A stretch of DNA of 64,000 bases from Bacillota bacterium. Its GTDB lineage: Bacteria > Bacillota > Clostridia > Peptostreptococcales > Anaerovoracaceae. Of the stretch, positions 27,663 through 35,797 are shown piece after piece. Where the stretch lies: contig JAHZHA010000027.1 of assembly GCA_019420525.1 (NCBI GenBank), positions 38,782 through 102,781 on the forward strand, read 5' to 3'. The position numbers and the translations under genes were made by a program. How positions within the stretch are numbered: position 1 is the first letter of the stretch; each line of letters begins with the position of its first letter. The notes beneath the pieces are model-generated. The model ran no database searches, was not told the DNA's origin, and saw nothing but the letters and a program-made list of their open reading frames with translations.

Positions 27663-28618
27663 AAAACTATAAAAGACATACCAATAATACCCAAAATACC
27701 ACAGCCGCGCCGTCCCGCCGCTTCTCATACACCAGCTATCACTCCGAGCCGGGACAGGAATCTCGTTCTCCAAAAGAAAAAAGCGCAAAAAAAATACGGA
27801 GACAGAGAAAATCATTTCCTCTGCCTTCCGTCATCATTCTCGCTGTCATTCTCACGGGATGTCTCGTCTTTCCATTGATCACATCAAAAGATCCGGCCTG
27901 CATGAATCTGGACCACACGTCCGTTCCTCCAAATTCCCGGTTTTTCTTCGGCACCGATACTCTGGGACGCGACATTTTTTCCATGATATGGAGTGGCGGC
28001 CGCGTTTCTCTGACTATCGGCCTCCTGTCAGCCGCAATTTCAGCTCTGTTAGCCGTAATTCTCGGTTCGGTAAGCGGCCTTGCATCCCGCAGGACAGATG
28101 CCCTTCTGATGCGCTTCACCGATCTGTTTCTCAGCGTGCCCGGTCTCCTGCTCATCGTCTTTCTTCAGGCTATTCTGGGCGAAGCAACCGTTCTCAGTCT
28201 TTCCCTCGTCATTGGCCTCACCGGCTGGCCGGTCATGGCTAAAGTTGTGCGGGCGGAAACGCTCCATCTGAGAACTGCCGGTTATGTCATCGCTTCCCGC
28301 GCGGCGGGTGCCGGCTTCTTTTATATCCTGCGCCGTCATCTGATCCCCGGATTTCTGCCTTCCATCCTGTTCATGGCCATCATGAATATCCGCAGCGCCG
28401 TGGTGTCTGAAGCCACCCTCAGCTTCATGGGTCTCGGTCTTCCTCTGGAAACCGTCTCCTGGGGCAGCATGCTGTCTCTCGCCCAGCAGGCTCTGGCCGC
28501 TTCCTGCTGGTGGATCATCCTGATTCCCGGTCTATTTCTGATCGTCACGCTCCTGTGCGTCACCGATATCGGAAATTATCTGAGGAAAAACACGGATAGA
28601 CGTTACAGCAATCTTTAG
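27659..28618 (+). CDS. Opp/Nik-type ABC transporter permease, second subunit
   Basis: A 319-residue protein of the DppC/NikC type: a charged N-terminal tail, a first membrane segment (about 58-78), the periplasmic-side motif FFGTDTLGRDIFSMI, and an EAA loop AGYVIASRAAGAGFFYILRR. The operon ends here without any ATPase gene; the next gene is convergent. The subunits must therefore use ATPases encoded elsewhere, or the operon has lost them. Confidence 0.9.
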   Translation: MKNYKRHTNNTQNTTAAPSRRFSYTSYHSEPGQESRSPKEKSAKKIRRQRKSFPLPSVIILAVILTGCLVFPLITSKDPACMNLDHTSVPPNSRFFFGTDTLGRDIFSMIWSGGRVSLTIGLLSAAISALLAVILGSVSGLASRRTDALLMRFTDLFLSVPGLLLIVFLQAILGEATVLSLSLVIGLTGWPVMAKVVRAETLHLRTAGYVIASRAAGAGFFYILRRHLIPGFLPSILFMAIMNIRSAVVSEATLSFMGLGLPLETVSWGSMLSLAQQALAASCWWIILIPGLFLIVTLLCVTDIGNYLRKNTDRRYSNL

Positions 28619-28658
28619 CTCTGGATACAGACAGCCGGTGCAGCATCAGGAATTCCCG

Positions 28659-29459
28659 TCAGAACTTTCCCCCACCTCCGCCGTGCGAAGCACCGGAGGA
28701 AGAAGTATGAACACTGGAGCCTCCTGAATGTGTATTCTTTGGTATCGGCACACGGCTGATATGAGAATACAGATAAAGATCACTGTGTTCTGTGATCTCA
28801 AGACTTCCTTCTTTCACGTAATTTCCCGCATTTCTGCTGCTTTTTACCGACTTCAGCTGACTTTTCATCACACCTGTAACGATGACAGCAGACACCAGCC
28901 CTACAGCAAGGGAAATTCCAATGCACAGCAGCCACGGAAAAGGTTCCTTGGGTACATTATCGACATCATAAGGTGTCCCCAGCTTTGCCTGAGCGATAAA
29001 CTGGTCACACTGCTCCGCATATGTCAAAAATGCGTCCAGATAATTTCCGGCGCTGAGATCTTCCAGGAACTGATTTGACATATATTCAAGACCGGCATCG
29101 GTAACTGCTGTGCTGCCGAATCCGCGAGTGCTGATATACCAGTCTCTGTCTTCCATACTGACGAGAAGCAGAATTCCGTCACGGTCAGTTCCCATACCAT
29201 AGCCATTGTGATCGAAAAAGTCATCCGCGTATTCCTGCGGTGATTTTCCTTCCAGGGTATCGGCAGTTACCACAACCACATCCATTTGCTGCCGTTCGCT
29301 GATAGCATCCAGTTTCTCCAGAAGAACTCCTTCCTCTTCTGCAGTCAGAAGAGATGCACTGTCAACCAGTCTGGCCGGATGTGCTTCGCCGAAGACAGGT
29401 ACAGCAACGATAACGCACAGCATCATTGTCATAAAGATCACTGCAAATTTTCTTTTCAT
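28659..29459 (-). CDS. TPM-domain membrane protein (YdjH-like)
   Basis: About 266 residues from an ATG behind AAGGAGGGATTGT. A signal peptide (about 1-25) leads an extracytoplasmic TPM domain (about 28-160) with ASLLTAEEEGVLLEKLDAI, DVVVVTADTLEGKSPQEYA and DRDGILLLVSMEDRDWYIST. A membrane segment (about 178-200) and a Gly/Ser/His-rich tail (SHGGGGGKF) follow. It matches the YdjH/YgcG type. In Bacillus the SPFH, zinc-ribbon and TPM proteins act together in membrane stress. It is the last gene of that operon here. Confidence 0.88.
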   Translation of the reverse strand: MKRKFAVIFMTMMLCVIVAVPVFGEAHPARLVDSASLLTAEEEGVLLEKLDAISERQQMDVVVVTADTLEGKSPQEYADDFFDHNGYGMGTDRDGILLLVSMEDRDWYISTRGFGSTAVTDAGLEYMSNQFLEDLSAGNYLDAFLTYAEQCDQFIAQAKLGTPYDVDNVPKEPFPWLLCIGISLAVGLVSAVIVTGVMKSQLKSVKSSRNAGNYVKEGSLEITEHSDLYLYSHISRVPIPKNTHSGGSSVHTSSSGASHGGGGGKF

Positions 29460-29470
29460 ACAATCCCTCC

Positions 29471-30559
29471 TTATAACAACCACACGAGATAAGATACTGC
29501 AGCAGCAACCGCAGTAACGCCTGCTGCAACACCACAAAACCATTTCCAGAACAGGCCTCTGTCAACCGGCAGATTTACTGCGATCTTTCCCGTCTGCCCG
29601 TTCATGGCAAAAGTATACTTGCTGCCGTTCCAGTCTGTATTCAGAATCCATACGGGATAAAGAGCATACTTCGCTTTTCCGTTTTTCAGCCGGACACTTA
29701 CCGATTCGGGAATCAGTGAAACATAACCGTGCACGGTAGATGCGAAGGTCCCCTCCGTACTCGTACGTATTCTCTGATTCGCACGGTCCACGCTGTTCTC
29801 CGCATCTACGTCATACTTGTCCGCAAAATATCCGGCCAGATATGCGGTTTGAAAGTCCACTGCGTCCTCAAAACCGAAAGGTTCGATAGATTCCATCAGA
29901 TCATCTGCCATCTTCGAGGAACCGTCCACGGGAACACGCTCAAATGCCAGACGCCCTCCGCGCCGGACAGAAAAATAACTGGTTCTGGTATAATTGTATT
30001 CGCTGTCGCTCCAAGTCTGGAGCTTTGTCCCCCGATACCTGATATCTGCGTCAGCATCGGCATCGAACAGCCAGAAAGGTACATAAATGCCTTTTATCTC
30101 TTCGATATGATTTTGATCTTTAAACACTTTCGGCAGAAGACGTTTCCCTTTATAATGCCGCATCAGAGCTTCTTTCGCCGCTTCGCTGTCAAGCTTAAAA
30201 GGAATGACAAAATCAGGTCTCAGAAATCCTTTAAACTGTTCTGTCATCACTACGGGATTATCACAATAAGGACATGTCGTGGCAGCTGTGGTTTCATCCG
30301 TCACGATCTCACCTCCACAGGAATTGCAGACATAATAACGAAGACCGTCTGTCTCACCTTCCTGCCATTCTCCTCCGGCCTGTGTCTCCCAGGTCATATC
30401 CTCCGGCTTTTCATTTTTCAGTTCGCTGTCATAAGAAGCCAAGGTCTCTACATCGAATTCCGTATCGCAGTACGGACATTTCATCTTCTGAATCGTGCTG
30501 TCAAAGCGAATGGATCCGCCGCAGCACGGGCACTTGAATTCCTGCAGTGTTGCTGTCAT
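29471..30559 (-). CDS. Double zinc-ribbon membrane protein (YdjG-like)
   Basis: A 362-residue protein with two N-terminal zinc ribbons, CPCCGGSIRF with KCPYCDTEF, and CNSCGGEI with TCPYCDNP, then a central beta-rich domain (PFWLFDADADADIRYRG) and a C-terminal hydrophobic anchor (about 340-362). It resembles Bacillus YdjG, which pairs with the TPM protein YdjH. It sits between the SPFH gene (31 bases upstream) and the TPM gene (11 bases downstream). Confidence 0.87.
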   Translation of the reverse strand: MTATLQEFKCPCCGGSIRFDSTIQKMKCPYCDTEFDVETLASYDSELKNEKPEDMTWETQAGGEWQEGETDGLRYYVCNSCGGEIVTDETTAATTCPYCDNPVVMTEQFKGFLRPDFVIPFKLDSEAAKEALMRHYKGKRLLPKVFKDQNHIEEIKGIYVPFWLFDADADADIRYRGTKLQTWSDSEYNYTRTSYFSVRRGGRLAFERVPVDGSSKMADDLMESIEPFGFEDAVDFQTAYLAGYFADKYDVDAENSVDRANQRIRTSTEGTFASTVHGYVSLIPESVSVRLKNGKAKYALYPVWILNTDWNGSKYTFAMNGQTGKIAVNLPVDRGLFWKWFCGVAAGVTAVAAAVSYLVWLL

Positions 30560-30590
30560 ATATCTTCCTCCGTCTCTGCTCCGACTGAAT

Positions 30591-31946
30591 TCATCTCATA
30601 TCTTCTTCACCGAAAGGATCTCCGCATTCCGGACAGAATTTCGGCGGATGCGCCGGATCTTCAGGTTCCCAGCCGCACTTGTCACAGCGGTACGTCGGAA
30701 CTCCCTGCGGCTTCTTTGCCCCGCACTCAGTACAGAATTTCCCCTTATTTACCGCTCCACAGCTGCATTTCCAACCTGTCTTATCAACGCTGTCCGGCCT
30801 TTTTGCCCCGCATTCCTGACAGAACTTTCCTTTATTCATCGCTCCGCAGCTGCATTTCCATATTGAATCCGCTCCGACCGGTTCAGATTCTTCAGCCGGT
30901 ATAGTCCCGTTTTTTCCGCTCTGCTTTATTGTCTGCTCCTTCTGTCTGCCCATGGCATATAATTCTTCGGCATGTATTCCTCCAGTACCCGCAGCCATTC
31001 CCATACCCATAAAACCTGCCATCGCTCCGTTCTCATTAGCCGCAGCTGTTCTCATGGCATCTGCCTGCGCACCTGCCAGCGTCGCCGCCGCCATAGTAGG
31101 ATCTCTGAGAATCGCAGCCCGCTGTGCCTGTTTTATCATCTCGGCATCTTCTTCCGGCAGTGTCACCGAGCCCAGGGCAATGCTCACCACTTCCAGTCCT
31201 CTGAGCTTTCCCCATTTCTCAGAGAGAGCGCTGTTCATCGCCTGTTCCAGTTCCCCGCTGTGGCTGACGATCTGATTCGGCCTCAGACCCAGTTCCGAAA
31301 GTCTTCCGAAGGCCGGCTGGAGAGCGCTTATAAATTCCGCCTTCAGCTGACCGTCCAGCTGATCTCTCGTATACTCCCTTTCCACATTTCCGCAGACTTT
31401 TTCATAAAACAAAAGCGGATCGGCAATCCGATACGAATATACGCCGGAACACCGTACCGAAACGTCGATATCCAGCCCGATGCCGGGATCGGCGACACGG
31501 AACGGAATGGGATTTGGAGTACCGAATTTATTTCCCACCAGTTCTTTCATATTGAAATAATAGATTCTCTGATCTTTTCCGGTATCCCCGCCGTAAGTAA
31601 ACCTTTTTCCGATGGTTTCAAAAGTCTCCATAATCGAATTATTTCCGTCAGCAAAAATGCTGGGCTCTGTGGAAGCGTCATACGTAAATTCGCCCGGTTC
31701 CGCACATACTTCCACGATCCTGCCCTGCTCCACGATAATCATACACTGTCCATCCGCCACAGCGATTCCGCTGCCGGCAGAAATAATATTATCGTCTCCT
31801 TTTGTATTGGAAGATCTGGACGAAGTGCGCTTCTTTCCCTTAGCCACGAGAACATCGCTGTTAAGGGCATCACAGTAAAAGAATTCTTTCCATTGATCTG
31901 CCAGAGTCCCCCCTGCCGCTCCGAAAGCTGCTCTGATAAGCCCCAT
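30591..31946 (-). CDS. SPFH-domain protein with C-terminal zinc ribbons (YdjI-like)
   Basis: About 451 residues from an ATG behind AAAGGAGATTGATT. The N-terminus (about 1-20) and the SPFH core (about 20-300, with AFGAAGGTLADQWKEFF and GRIVEVCAEPGEFTYD) fit the YdjI/virion-core-protein type. It then has a Gly/Ala/Met-rich linker and three zinc-ribbon modules (WKCSCGAMNKGKFCQECGA, a near copy, and a third YRCDKCGW type). In Bacillus YdjI recruits PspA to stressed membrane. No pspA gene is seen in this window. It is the first gene of the operon. Confidence 0.88.
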   Translation of the reverse strand: MGLIRAAFGAAGGTLADQWKEFFYCDALNSDVLVAKGKKRTSSRSSNTKGDDNIISAGSGIAVADGQCMIIVEQGRIVEVCAEPGEFTYDASTEPSIFADGNNSIMETFETIGKRFTYGGDTGKDQRIYYFNMKELVGNKFGTPNPIPFRVADPGIGLDIDVSVRCSGVYSYRIADPLLFYEKVCGNVEREYTRDQLDGQLKAEFISALQPAFGRLSELGLRPNQIVSHSGELEQAMNSALSEKWGKLRGLEVVSIALGSVTLPEEDAEMIKQAQRAAILRDPTMAAATLAGAQADAMRTAAANENGAMAGFMGMGMAAGTGGIHAEELYAMGRQKEQTIKQSGKNGTIPAEESEPVGADSIWKCSCGAMNKGKFCQECGAKRPDSVDKTGWKCSCGAVNKGKFCTECGAKKPQGVPTYRCDKCGWEPEDPAHPPKFCPECGDPFGEEDMR

Positions 31947-31989
31947 AATCAATCTCCTTTCCATTTAAAACTGTAAAAACTGTTAAATC

Positions 31990-31998
31990 ATTATACCA
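31990..31998 (-). promoter_or_regulatory. Extended -10 promoter of the SPFH operon
   Basis: TGGTATAAT matches an extended -10 element and lies about 45 bases before the SPFH start. The -35 region is not consensus. I see no clear ECF-type promoter here. Confidence 0.6.
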
Positions 31999-32131
31999 CA
32001 ATCTCCGTTTCCCATCTTCTTAAGTCTTCGACGATTCCGGCGTTCCCTCCTGTGAAGTTTTTCATTTTATTTTCTCGGTGATGAAACATTTCTCCTGTCT
32101 CAGGGATATAGTTAGTGAAATGCATTTCAGA

Positions 32132-32160
32132 CGCCCGGAAGAAATCTCCGTCACCGGGCG
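32132..32160 (+). other. GC-rich hairpin next to the sigma-factor ribosome site
   Basis: CGCCCGG pairs with CCGGGCG (7 bp) over a 15-base loop, and the second arm is followed directly by GTCAAAAGGGGGTG. It lies in the 5' leader just before the ribosome-binding site and could affect initiation. Confidence 0.5.
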
Positions 32161-32183
32161 GTCAAAAGGGGGTGAAGGATTCT

Positions 32184-32666
32184 TTGAGAGGCAATGACTT
32201 TGAAGAAGCCGCGGAAAAATACCGCGATCATATCTATGCTGTCGCATTTAATTTTTTCAGAAACAGTTCGGATGCAGACGACGTCGTTCAGGATGTACTT
32301 CTGAAACTATACCGATCTCAGCGTGAATTTGAAAGCGACGAACACGTCAGAAACTGGCTTCTGCGGGTAGCCGTCAATCATTGCAGAAAAATATCAGTTT
32401 CTTCCTGGTTTAAGAAAAATATTCCTCTGGAAGAATATGCTGCATCACTGGAATATGAAACACCGGAGGAAAGCGATCTGTTTTTCGCCGTCATGGCGCT
32501 GCCCAAAAAATACCGTATCATCGTCCACCTCTTTTATTATGAAGACTACAGCACGCGGGAAATCGCAGAAATGCTGAGACTCAAAGAACCCACAGTCCGT
32601 ACCCGCCTCCTGCGGGCGCGGAAGTTATTAAAGGAGAGATTATCAGATGTCTGGAACGAAGAATAA
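32184..32666 (+). CDS. ECF-type RNA polymerase sigma factor
   Basis: About 160 residues, probably from a TTG behind GGGGGTGAAGGATTCT; a GTG four codons upstream is the alternative. Region 2 has NFFRNSSDADDVVQDVLLKL and region 4 has YSTREIAEMLRLKEPTVRTR, with the short linker typical of ECF factors. The anti-sigma-like gene overlaps its 3' end by 20 bases. It is divergent from the SPFH/zinc-ribbon/TPM operon. In Bacillus the similar operon is under the ECF factor SigW, so control of the operon by this pair is a reasonable inference. Confidence 0.9.
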   Translation: MRGNDFEEAAEKYRDHIYAVAFNFFRNSSDADDVVQDVLLKLYRSQREFESDEHVRNWLLRVAVNHCRKISVSSWFKKNIPLEEYAASLEYETPEESDLFFAVMALPKKYRIIVHLFYYEDYSTREIAEMLRLKEPTVRTRLLRARKLLKERLSDVWNEE

Positions 32667-33030
32667 CAGAGAATTGTACAAGGCCGCATTTTCGAAGCTC
32701 CATGCCTCGGACGCGGTAATCAGGAAGGAAGATAAAATGAGAAACGCCAAGAAAACAATCCGGCTGAACAAACTGGCCGCCGCCTGCATATGCATCGCCC
32801 TTCTTACAGGCGCTACCTCCGGTATTACTTATGCTGCCACCGATGGCGATACTGCAAATCCGGTGAAAGCGGTAAAGATTTTTATTAACGGACAGGAACT
32901 CAGCGCGGATATGCAGAAAAACGATGACAGCTCCTATACCATCCATATGAAAAAAGGCGATAAAATCGACGCTGAACTGGAAGACGGAACTTCTATATCT
33001 GCTTCTATATCAGATCAGACAGATGACTAA
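32647..33030 (+). CDS. Anti-sigma-factor-like membrane protein
   Basis: A 127-residue protein with a cytosolic N-terminus (about 1-46, ELYKAAFSKLHAS, as in clostridial anti-sigma proteins), one membrane segment (about 47-64) and an extracytoplasmic tail of about 60 residues with ELSADMQKNDDSSYTI. The gene overlaps the sigma factor gene by 20 bases, which favours coupled expression of a sigma/anti-sigma pair. It is shorter than most family members. Confidence 0.75.
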   Translation: MSGTKNNRELYKAAFSKLHASDAVIRKEDKMRNAKKTIRLNKLAAACICIALLTGATSGITYAATDGDTANPVKAVKIFINGQELSADMQKNDDSSYTIHMKKGDKIDAELEDGTSISASISDQTDD

Positions 33031-33046
33031 TAACCCGTATCGCACA

Positions 33047-33077
33047 AAACCGGGCCTGCAAATCGCAGGTCCGGTTT
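33047..33077 (+). terminator. Rho-independent terminator of the sigma/anti-sigma operon
   Basis: A 13-bp stem (AAACCGGGCCTGC against GCAGGTCCGGTTT, one mismatch-type pair) with a 5-base loop, followed by TTCATTTTCC. It starts 17 bases after the stop codon. Confidence 0.82.
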
Positions 33078-33174
33078 TCATTTTCCTTTTCTTACCGCTG
33101 AACTTCCGTGATTCTGAAAAGAATTGCACATCGACAGAAAAAAATATATCATAGACAGAAAGAAAGGAGTAATT

Positions 33175-33687
33175 ATGAGACTTTTTATTTCTGTCGATTT
33201 TTCGGAAGAAATCCTGGAAGTTCTGAAGGATTCTATAGATCAGCTGAAACGCCAGTGTCGTTCAGCCAATTTTACGAGAGAAGAAAATCTTCATCTGACG
33301 CTGGCTTTTATCGGAGAAACCCGGCGGGCAGAAGCTGCAGTCCGTGCCATGAAGAGGATCAACATGGATTCCTTCCCCCTCACACTTAATGGATTCGGTC
33401 ACTTCGGAGACCTGTTCTGGATCGGCACCGAAAAGAACGCCGCTCTGCACAGGCTAGCCAGCAACGTGAAAGAAGAACTCCTCGATGAAGACTTTGATAT
33501 CGATCGCAAAAAATTCAGTCCTCATATCACTGTGGCACGCCGTGTGCGCCCGCAGTCCGCTCTCGGGAAAATCCACCTTTCTGTACCCCATACATCTATG
33601 ACAGTTAAAGGGTTTTCACTTATGGAATCCCGCCGACATGACGGTAAGCTGATTTACCGTGAGATTTTCTGGAAATCATTAGACTAG
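33175..33687 (+). CDS. thpR: RNA 2',3'-cyclic phosphodiesterase (ThpR/LigT type)
   Basis: About 170 residues from an ATG behind AAAGGAGTAATT. The two His-x-Thr-x motifs of the 2H phosphoesterase fold are present: HLTLAFIG (about 41-48) and HITVARRV (about 119-126). These enzymes open 2',3'-cyclic phosphates at RNA ends, and their physiological role is debated. Its last nine bases overlap the end of the convergent AroD-AroK gene. Confidence 0.92.
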   Translation: MRLFISVDFSEEILEVLKDSIDQLKRQCRSANFTREENLHLTLAFIGETRRAEAAVRAMKRINMDSFPLTLNGFGHFGDLFWIGTEKNAALHRLASNVKEELLDEDFDIDRKKFSPHITVARRVRPQSALGKIHLSVPHTSMTVKGFSLMESRRHDGKLIYREIFWKSLD

Positions 33688-35274
33688 AATTTCTTTATCA
33701 CTCTTCACTGCTTTTCCAGGATCATCCTTTTTCTCCAGTTCCATCAGACGGATAATCTCGTCAGCGACACGGTTTGAACCCATACCGTCGGTATGTATCA
33801 CCACATCAGCTGCAGAATGATATGCATCACTGCGCTTTTTCATAAGATAAGAAACAAATCCTCTGGCCATGTGTTTATTCAACAGAGGCCGTTTGTCTCC
33901 TCCCCGCTTTACTCTCTCAAAAACGGTGTCCGGTGATGCCTCAAGCAGGATAATCGTTCCATTCTTTTTTAGATAATCCACATTCTGCTTTCTCATCACC
34001 GTCCCTCCTCCACAGGAAACAATAACTCCGGACGATTCTGAAATAATTTTTGTCTGATAGGTCTCCGCATCCCGGAAGTACGCCTCTCCGTAACGCTCAA
34101 AAATATCTTTGATAGACATACCTTCCTGGCGTTCGATCAATTCATCCATTTCTTTTACTTTCATCCCCGTCTTCTTGGCGATTTTTCTCGCTACCGTGGA
34201 CTTTCCAGTTCCCATGAAGCCGATGAGAATTACATTTTTCGTATTCCGACGCGGTCTGCCCTGAATTTTTTCCGAATCTGATCCCTGATGAATCGTAAGT
34301 AAAAAACGGTCTGCCTCATCAGCACCAATCTGTCCCGGAGCGGAGATCTGCCCCGCAGAAGCAAATGTTACCGCAGAACCGAAAATCTCTCCGGAAATCC
34401 GGCTGATCAATCCCATGGCTGACATGGAAACAGTAATCACTGGAATGGGATCATCCTGCCACTGCATCCGTTCCGTGGCAGAAAGAAGTGTCAATACATC
34501 CCGGGCATTTCGCGGCATTACAGCGATCTTCGCGATATCGGCGCCCATATCCTTCATAGCAGTGAGTCTCCGGACAATTTCATCCTCTGCAGGTGTCCTG
34601 CTGAAATCATGATACGACAGAACAGTAGCCACTCCTTTTCTGCGTGCCAGAGCAATCAGACGATCGGTCACATCCGCCCCTATGCGATATTCGATATCTA
34701 TCAGATCCGCATATCCCGACTCGATAACGGCTTCATACAGAGCGACATAATCTTTTTTCCCGATGCTGCGTTCACCACCTTCTTTTGCCGTACGGAAGGT
34801 AAAAAGAACAGGCCTCCCTTCCAGACGCCCCGATAATTTACGCAGCGCTGCCAGAACTGCTTTGATATCCATACAGCGTCGGAAGTAATCTACTCTCCAC
34901 TCTACCAGATCCGCCGGAGAATACAGAACTTTATCGGCCTGGTTCAGAATATCATCCACCGTTTTGCCCACTACAGGCACGCAGATCTTCGGCATACCTT
35001 CGCCAATCCGTACGCCCTTCACTTCTATGACACTGCCGGCAATTTTCCGGTTCCTGTGTTCACTTCCGTTTCTTTCCTTTTCTCTTCCATCTTTCTTTTT
35101 CCGGATTGTCATCTCATGCTTCCGTCTGCTGTTTTTTTCGTACGGTTCCGGCGAAAGTGATTTTCTTACTTTCTTTGATTTCTTTTTTCCGGCACTGGCA
35201 CCGGAAGTTTTTTCCTTCTGTTCTTTCTGTTCTTTTTTATTCTTCATTTCCGTCCTCATCTGTATTTCCGCCAT
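33679..35274 (-). CDS. aroD-aroK: Fused type I 3-dehydroquinate dehydratase and shikimate kinase
   Basis: About 520-531 residues with two shikimate-pathway enzymes in one chain. An N-terminal Lys/Glu/Arg-rich extension of about 80 residues precedes AroD (about 85-320: LVEWRVDYF, LSYHDFSRTP, and the Schiff-base Lys in ADIAKIAVM). A short linker leads to AroK (about 345-515: GFMGTGKSTVARKIAKK, the substrate Asp in KEMDELIERQEG, and SCGGGTVMRK). The two activities catalyse steps 3 and 5 of the pathway. The start could also be an ATG nine codons later that overlaps the DUF2007 stop. Confidence 0.92.
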   Translation of the reverse strand: MAEIQMRTEMKNKKEQKEQKEKTSGASAGKKKSKKVRKSLSPEPYEKNSRRKHEMTIRKKKDGREKERNGSEHRNRKIAGSVIEVKGVRIGEGMPKICVPVVGKTVDDILNQADKVLYSPADLVEWRVDYFRRCMDIKAVLAALRKLSGRLEGRPVLFTFRTAKEGGERSIGKKDYVALYEAVIESGYADLIDIEYRIGADVTDRLIALARRKGVATVLSYHDFSRTPAEDEIVRRLTAMKDMGADIAKIAVMPRNARDVLTLLSATERMQWQDDPIPVITVSMSAMGLISRISGEIFGSAVTFASAGQISAPGQIGADEADRFLLTIHQGSDSEKIQGRPRRNTKNVILIGFMGTGKSTVARKIAKKTGMKVKEMDELIERQEGMSIKDIFERYGEAYFRDAETYQTKIISESSGVIVSCGGGTVMRKQNVDYLKKNGTIILLEASPDTVFERVKRGGDKRPLLNKHMARGFVSYLMKKRSDAYHSAADVVIHTDGMGSNRVADEIIRLMELEKKDDPGKAVKSDKEILV

Positions 35275-35584
35275 CCTGTGCCTCTATATAATCGTCTTCG
35301 ATAGGTACTGGCCGAATCGCCTCTCTGGCCCTCTCCAGCATCTCACCGGGAACATACATCCCGATAGGATAGACGCTGTTGAATCCCAGAGCGATTTCCA
35401 GATAATTCGATGCTCCCTCATACCTTCTGACCACGGGGATATTCTCCGCTCTCAGCTTTGATTCCAGCAGATCCGCTTCAAAACTGGAACCTGCCGTCGT
35501 GAGATAGACACCTCCGCGCCACTCTTCGTCGTTTTCATTTTTCTGGTCTTTCTCACCGAACAGTCTGCGAAATCCTTTCATCAT
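35237..35584 (-). CDS. DUF2007-type small protein
   Basis: About 115 residues from an ATG behind GGAGACGTATT. The central part, VYLTTAGSSFEADLLESKLR, followed by ENIPVVRRYEGA, matches the DUF2007 (putative signal-transducing) fold of about 60 residues. The tail is acidic (DDYIEAQDGGNTDEDGNEE). Its 3' end overlaps the AroD-AroK gene, so translation of the two may be coupled. The function is unknown. Confidence 0.75.
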   Translation of the reverse strand: MMKGFRRLFGEKDQKNENDEEWRGGVYLTTAGSSFEADLLESKLRAENIPVVRRYEGASNYLEIALGFNSVYPIGMYVPGEMLERAREAIRPVPIEDDYIEAQDGGNTDEDGNEE

Positions 35585-35662
35585 AATACGTCTCCTTTTC
35601 TTCCACCTGCACTGCAGAAATGCTGTTCCGCAGGCGTCTGCCTCCGGGATCATTTCTTTCTA

Positions 35663-35697
35663 TAAAAAAATACCCAGTCCGAAAGCGAACCGGGTAT
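35663..35697 (-). terminator. Rho-independent terminator after thrS
   Basis: On the minus strand, ATACCCGGTTCG pairs with CGGACTGGGTAT over a short TTTC loop and is followed by seven T. It lies about 100 bases after the thrS stop. Confidence 0.85.
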
Positions 35698-35797
35698 GAT
35701 TTTTGTACAGAAAGCCGCATAGCCTGCCGCTCCTCTGTGCGTCATCTCTTCAGCCTGAGGCTGCGGGAAGAACAGCGGAATCCATCCGTCGGACCGC

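Noticed and set aside
31947..32183. SigW-like ECF promoters for the SPFH operon and sigma gene
   Set aside because: A TGAAAC is present near the sigma gene, but no CGTA-type -10 box follows at the right spacing.
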